From Tardiphaga robiniae (GTDB lineage: Bacteria > Pseudomonadota > Alphaproteobacteria > Rhizobiales > Xanthobacteraceae), in the NCBI RefSeq assembly GCF_013359755.1, contig NZ_JABMCJ010000090.1:62001-126000 (forward strand): DNA of 64,000 nucleotides, read 5' to 3'. Both the position numbers and the translations under genes were made by a program. Shown here one piece after another: positions 60,961 through 64,000 of the stretch (positions are counted from its first letter, which is position 1; the number at the start of each line of letters is the position of its first letter). The notes beneath the pieces are model-generated. The model was given only the letters and a program-made list of their open reading frames with translations, had not been told where the DNA came from and did no database searches.

Positions 60961-61218
60961 TCAGTGCTCGCTGGCGTCTAGCAAAGCGATCTGCTGCTCT
61001 ACGGCTGCAAGCCGCTCTTCGAAATCACCGGCTGCTGAACGCATCATGACCAGCATCGCAGCGCCATCACGGCGTTGTTTGCGCACTAACGTCTCGACGC
61101 GCTCCAGACGGCTATCGACTTGCTCGAAACGTTTATCGGCCGCCCCGCGAAACGCAGCAACATCACCCTGAATTTTCTTCAGGATCTCGAACATTGCTGT
61201 TTGCACATTCTCGCTCAT
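60961..61218 (-). CDS. Hypothetical small coiled-coil protein
   Basis: 85 residues from the ATG at 61218. An N-terminal helix, MFEILKKIQGDVAAFRGAAD, is followed by regular heptads (DKRFEQVDSRLERVETLVRK, then FEERLAAVEQQIALLD). No membrane segment or signal. It lies between pgk and fba with gaps of 62 and 180 bases, inside the glycolytic group on the same strand. No family is recognised. A role as a small scaffold or adaptor is guesswork. Confidence 0.65.
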   Translation of the reverse strand: MSENVQTAMFEILKKIQGDVAAFRGAADKRFEQVDSRLERVETLVRKQRRDGAAMLVMMRSAAGDFEERLAAVEQQIALLDASEH

Positions 61219-61280
61219 AGAAAGAACATACCATAAACATTGCGGTACCCACAAGTCTTGCGGGCAAAAATGTACCGCTG

Positions 61281-62474
61281 CTACTTCTTCAATACTTCCA
61301 CGCCCGGCAGCGGCTTGCCTTCCATCCATTCGAGGAAGGCGCCGCCGGCGGTCGAGATGTAGGAGAAGTCATCGGCGACGCCGGCGTGATTGAGCGCGGC
61401 CACCGTGTCGCCGCCGCCGGCGACTGAAATCAGCTTCTTCGCCTTGGTGCGCGCTGCGGCATGTTTGGCGCCGGCAACCGTGCCGCGGTCGAACGGTGTC
61501 ATTTCAAACGCGCCGACCGGACCGTTCCAGACCAGCGTGGCGGCATCGTCGATGGCCGAGTTGATGCGTTCGATCGACTGCGGACCAACGTCGAGGATCA
61601 TGCCCTCATCTGGGATCGCATCAAGGCCGTAGGCGTGAGACGGGGTATTGGCGGCGAAGTGGAATGCGACGATGGCGTCCACCGGCAGGATGATGGCGCA
61701 GCCGGAGGCTTCGGCCTTGTCGATGATCCGCAGCGCGGTGGCGGCGAGCTCTTTCTCGCACAGCGACTTGCCGACCTTGACGCCTTGCGCATGCAGGAAG
61801 GTGTTGGCCATGCCGCCGCCGATGACAAGTGCATCGACCTTGGTGACGAGGTTTTCGAGCAAGTCGATCTTCGACGACACTTTGGCGCCACCGACGATGG
61901 CGATCACCGGCTTGGTCGGCGCGTCCAGCGCCTTGCCTAGGGCGTCCAACTCGGCCTGCATGGTGCGGCCGGCATAAGCGGGCAGCTTGTGGCCGAGGCC
62001 TTCGGTGGAGGCGTGGGCGCGATGTGCAGCCGAGAATGCATCGTTGACCCAGATATCGCCAAGCTTGGCGAGTTCGGCGACGAAAGCCGGATCGTTCTTT
62101 TCCTCAGCGGAATGGAAGCGCGTGTTCTCAAGGCAGAGAATGTCGCCGTCCTTCATGGCGCCAACGGCCTTGGCTGCGACGTCGCCAACGCAGTCGTCGG
62201 CAAAGGCGACCGACTTCTTGATCACATCGGCAAGTGCCGCAGCCACGGGCTTCAGTGAGTTCTTGTCGTCGCGGCCCTTGGGGCGGCCGAAATGCGCGAG
62301 CAGGATGACCTTGCCGCCCTTGTCGGAAATTTCGGTGATGGTCGGCGCGATGCGTTCAAGCCGCGTTGCGTCGGTAACCTTGCCACCATCCATGGGCACG
62401 TTGAGATCGACGCGCACGAGAACGCGTTTGCCCTTCACATCGACGTCGTCGAGGGTGCGGAAAGAATTGGTCAT
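61281..62474 (-). CDS. pgk: Phosphoglycerate kinase
   Basis: 397 residues from the ATG at 62474 (an upstream start at 62489 is in frame but lacks support). [20 protein letters not shown] is the family opening, then [31 protein letters not shown], the domain-hinge and nucleotide part with [18 protein letters not shown], and the ending [11 protein letters not shown]. It transfers phosphate between 1,3-bisphosphoglycerate and ATP, after GAPDH. It follows gap by 117 bases and probably shares a transcript. Confidence 0.97.
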   Translation of the reverse strand: MTNSFRTLDDVDVKGKRVLVRVDLNVPMDGGKVTDATRLERIAPTITEISDKGGKVILLAHFGRPKGRDDKNSLKPVAAALADVIKKSVAFADDCVGDVAAKAVGAMKDGDILCLENTRFHSAEEKNDPAFVAELAKLGDIWVNDAFSAAHRAHASTEGLGHKLPAYAGRTMQAELDALGKALDAPTKPVIAIVGGAKVSSKIDLLENLVTKVDALVIGGGMANTFLHAQGVKVGKSLCEKELAATALRIIDKAEASGCAIILPVDAIVAFHFAANTPSHAYGLDAIPDEGMILDVGPQSIERINSAIDDAATLVWNGPVGAFEMTPFDRGTVAGAKHAAARTKAKKLISVAGGGDTVAALNHAGVADDFSYISTAGGAFLEWMEGKPLPGVEVLKK

Positions 62475-62591
62475 GATGTTGTGTCCCAAACGCAGGTCAG
62501 CGCAGAGCGGCGCGCCGCGAAGCGGGGACCGCTACATTCGTTGGCTCCCGGACGCGGCGTCTTATGCTGCGCCCGGGATAACGCTCTTGCC

Positions 62592-63602
62592 TTAGAGCAG
62601 CTTGCCCATCGCGACGGCGGTGTCGGCCATGCGGTTGGAGAAGCCCCACTCGTTGTCGTACCAGGAGAGTACCCGCACAAGCGTGCCGTTCTGCACCTTG
62701 GTCTGGTCGAAGGCGAAGGTCGACGAATGCGGATCGTGATTGAAGTCGATCGACACGTTCGGATGCGAAGTGGTGCCGAGCACGCCCTTCAGCTCGCCGG
62801 CCGCAGCCTTCTTGATGGCTTCGTTGATCTCTTCCTTTGTGGTGCTCCTTTTGGCGATGATCTTGAGATCGACCACCGAGACGTTCGGGGTCGGTACGCG
62901 GATCGAAACGCCGTCGAGCTTGCCGGCCAGTTCGGGCATCACGAGGCCGATGGCCTTCGCGGCGCCGGTCGAGGTCGGAATCATCGACATCGCAGCGGCG
63001 CGGCCGCGATAGAGATCGCTATGCAGCGTGTCCAGCGTCGGCTGGTCGCCGGTGTAGGCGTGGATCGTGGTCATGAAGCCGGTTTCGATACCGACGGTCT
63101 CGTTCAGCACCTTGGCGACAGGCGCCAGGCAGTTGGTGGTGCACGAACCGTTGGAAACGACCAGATGCTCCTTGGTCAGGGTCTTGTGGTTGACGCCGTA
63201 GACGATCGTGGCATCAGCACCATCGGACGGAGCCGAAACCAGCACGCGCTTGGCGCCTGCAGTCAGATGCGACGTCGCCTTCGCCTTGGCGCTGAAGATG
63301 CCGGTGCATTCGAGAGCGATATCGATGCCTAGATCCTTCCACGGCAGCGTGTTCGGATCGCGCACCGCAGTGACTTTGATCTTGTTGCCGTTGCCAAGCT
63401 GGATGCTGTCGCCGTCGACGGTGACGTCGCCGGGGAAGCGTCCATGCACGCTGTCGAAGCGCAACAGGTGAGCGTTGGTTTCAACCGGCCCCAGATCGTT
63501 GATGGCGACGACTTCGATGTCGGTGCGTTTGGACTCGTAGATCGCCCGCAGGACGTTGCGGCCGATGCGGCCAAAACCGTTGATCGAAACCCGGACTGCC
63601 AT
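62592..63602 (-). CDS. gap: Glyceraldehyde-3-phosphate dehydrogenase, type I
   Basis: 336 residues. NAD-binding [13 protein letters not shown] (about 9-21) and the catalytic Cys in [15 protein letters not shown] (about 151-165) are both present, and the rest of the active site ([29 protein letters not shown]-like phosphate site, [12 protein letters not shown] at the end) is standard. Oxidises glyceraldehyde-3-phosphate with NAD(P). It lies between transketolase and pgk. Confidence 0.97.
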   Translation of the reverse strand: MAVRVSINGFGRIGRNVLRAIYESKRTDIEVVAINDLGPVETNAHLLRFDSVHGRFPGDVTVDGDSIQLGNGNKIKVTAVRDPNTLPWKDLGIDIALECTGIFSAKAKATSHLTAGAKRVLVSAPSDGADATIVYGVNHKTLTKEHLVVSNGSCTTNCLAPVAKVLNETVGIETGFMTTIHAYTGDQPTLDTLHSDLYRGRAAAMSMIPTSTGAAKAIGLVMPELAGKLDGVSIRVPTPNVSVVDLKIIAKRSTTKEEINEAIKKAAAGELKGVLGTTSHPNVSIDFNHDPHSSTFAFDQTKVQNGTLVRVLSWYDNEWGFSNRMADTAVAMGKLL

Positions 63603-63685
63603 TCAACTTCTCCCTTTTATTAGGCTCAAACCTCGCGTGAGGGCCTTCATATAGTGACGTGTGACGGGCGTTTCATGCCCTGAAT

Positions 63686-63723
63686 GGAACGCTGGTGCAA
63701 TGTGTCAAATTTACCAGCGTTCC
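63686..63723 (-). repeat. Perfect inverted repeat between transketolase and gap
   Basis: GGAACGCTGGT (63686-63696) and ACCAGCGTTCC (63713-63723) are 11-base arms around a 16-base loop. It lies directly after the transketolase stop codon (63731). No T run follows, so it may stabilise the 3' end, slow transcription or bind a regulator. Confidence 0.6.
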
Positions 63724-63730
63724 GATAGAG

Positions 63731-64000
63731 TTAAGCCGCGTTGTGCTTGCTGGTTGCAGCCTCGACCACGGCCTCGGCCGTGATGCCGAACAGCTTGTAA
63801 AGCTCCTTGGCTGGCGCGCTCGAGCCGAAGCCCTTCATGCCGATGAAGGTGCCGTCGTGTCCGATCACGGCATCCCAGCCGAACCGGACCGCGGCTTCGA
63901 CGGCGATCTTGATCGGCGCGTCGCCAATGATCGCCTTCTGGCGCTCTTCGGGCTGCTCCAGCAGTAGTTCGAGCGAGGGGACCGATACGACCCGCGTCGC
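63731..64000 (-). CDS. tkt: Transketolase, C-terminal end (cut by the window edge)
   Basis: 89 codons are visible, ending in TAA at 63731-63733. The peptide ends with [20 protein letters not shown], then a short Ala/Val/Glu helix and a Lys-His-Asn-Ala-Ala tail, the standard C-terminal domain of transketolase ([16 protein letters not shown]). The reaction transfers two-carbon ketol units in the pentose-phosphate and Calvin pathways. Its position in front of gap-pgk-fba on the same strand is the usual arrangement in this bacterial family. Confidence 0.9.
   Translation of the reverse strand, partial: ATRVVSVPSLELLLEQPEERQKAIIGDAPIKIAVEAAVRFGWDAVIGHDGTFIGMKGFGSSAPAKELYKLFGITAEAVVEAATSKHNAA

Noticed and set aside
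1-64000. tRNA, rRNA, CRISPR, insertion sequence or prophage genes
   Set aside because: I found no cloverleaf-like sequence, no regularly spaced repeats, and no transposase, integrase or phage-structural protein among the open frames.

Overview
This is a gene-dense, high-GC chromosomal window of about 64 kb from an alphaproteobacterium. It is most likely in the Bradyrhizobium / Rhodopseudomonas / Tardiphaga / Afipia group (Nitrobacteraceae). The reasons are the gene neighbourhoods (cysG-DUF2849-cysI-DUF934; tkt-gap-pgk-fba; a DUF1465/RcdA gene near a DUF1192 gene), a candidate CtrA site, GGAAC-N16/17-GTT promoters of the general-stress sigma factor EcfG type, and palindromic intergenic repeats of the kind scattered through Bradyrhizobium-like genomes. 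The genus cannot be fixed from the sequence alone. I saw no rRNA, tRNA, insertion sequence, prophage or CRISPR array. It reads as core chromosome rather than an island.

Layout. 0-4.3 kb: tail of a response regulator, then a complete four-gene ABC importer (ATPase, two permeases, NMT1/THI5-type binding protein). 4.3-8.4 kb: a LysR regulator divergent from a two-gene AtuA/DUF1446 module and an orphan branched-chain-amino-acid-type binding protein. 8.7-13 kb: small envelope and stress genes (holin-like protein, DUF883 protein, AI-2E-family protein, L,D-transpeptidase, DUF2865 protein), several preceded by EcfG-like promoters. 13-17.4 kb: two tandem, recently duplicated chemoreceptors. 17.8-20.2 kb: a 51-residue membrane protein with an EcfG-like promoter, and malate synthase G.

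20.3-31.5 kb is a sulfate-assimilation region. A sulfate-binding protein with CysT and CysW permeases but no ATPase faces one way. The other way runs cysG-DUF2849-cysI-DUF934, followed by a second, complete sulfate importer (binding protein, cysT, cysW, cysA). The two importers probably share the single CysA. No PAPS/APS reductase (cysH) or sulfate adenylyltransferase is present here.

31.6-48.7 kb holds mixed housekeeping and envelope genes: a CAP-domain lipoprotein, patatin plus 3-hydroxybutyrate dehydrogenase, a polysaccharide flippase, a DsbD-N-like protein, YqgE, a membrane GGDEF/EAL protein with a degenerate GGDEF site, a quinone oxidoreductase, DUF1192, RcdA, an acyltransferase, a MipA/OmpV porin-like protein, a TetR regulator, ribosomal protein L31, an exporter-type ABC protein and a GNAT acetyltransferase. 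48.7-55.8 kb carries a MotA/ExbB-like plus OmpA/MotB-like pair, a short remnant of a methyltransferase, and an RND efflux adaptor and pump. 55.9-64 kb, on the minus strand, is central carbon metabolism: transketolase (cut by the window end), GAPDH, PGK, class II and class I fructose-bisphosphate aldolases, then a ThiE-like protein, a Sel1-repeat protein and an inositol-monophosphatase-family protein.

The most interesting non-coding signals are four EcfG-type promoters linking neighbouring envelope genes into one likely stress regulon, a structured and terminated intergenic transcript candidate upstream of rcdA, paired LysR operators, dyads upstream of cysG, and a hairpin covering the ribosome-binding region of the second sulfate-binding protein.
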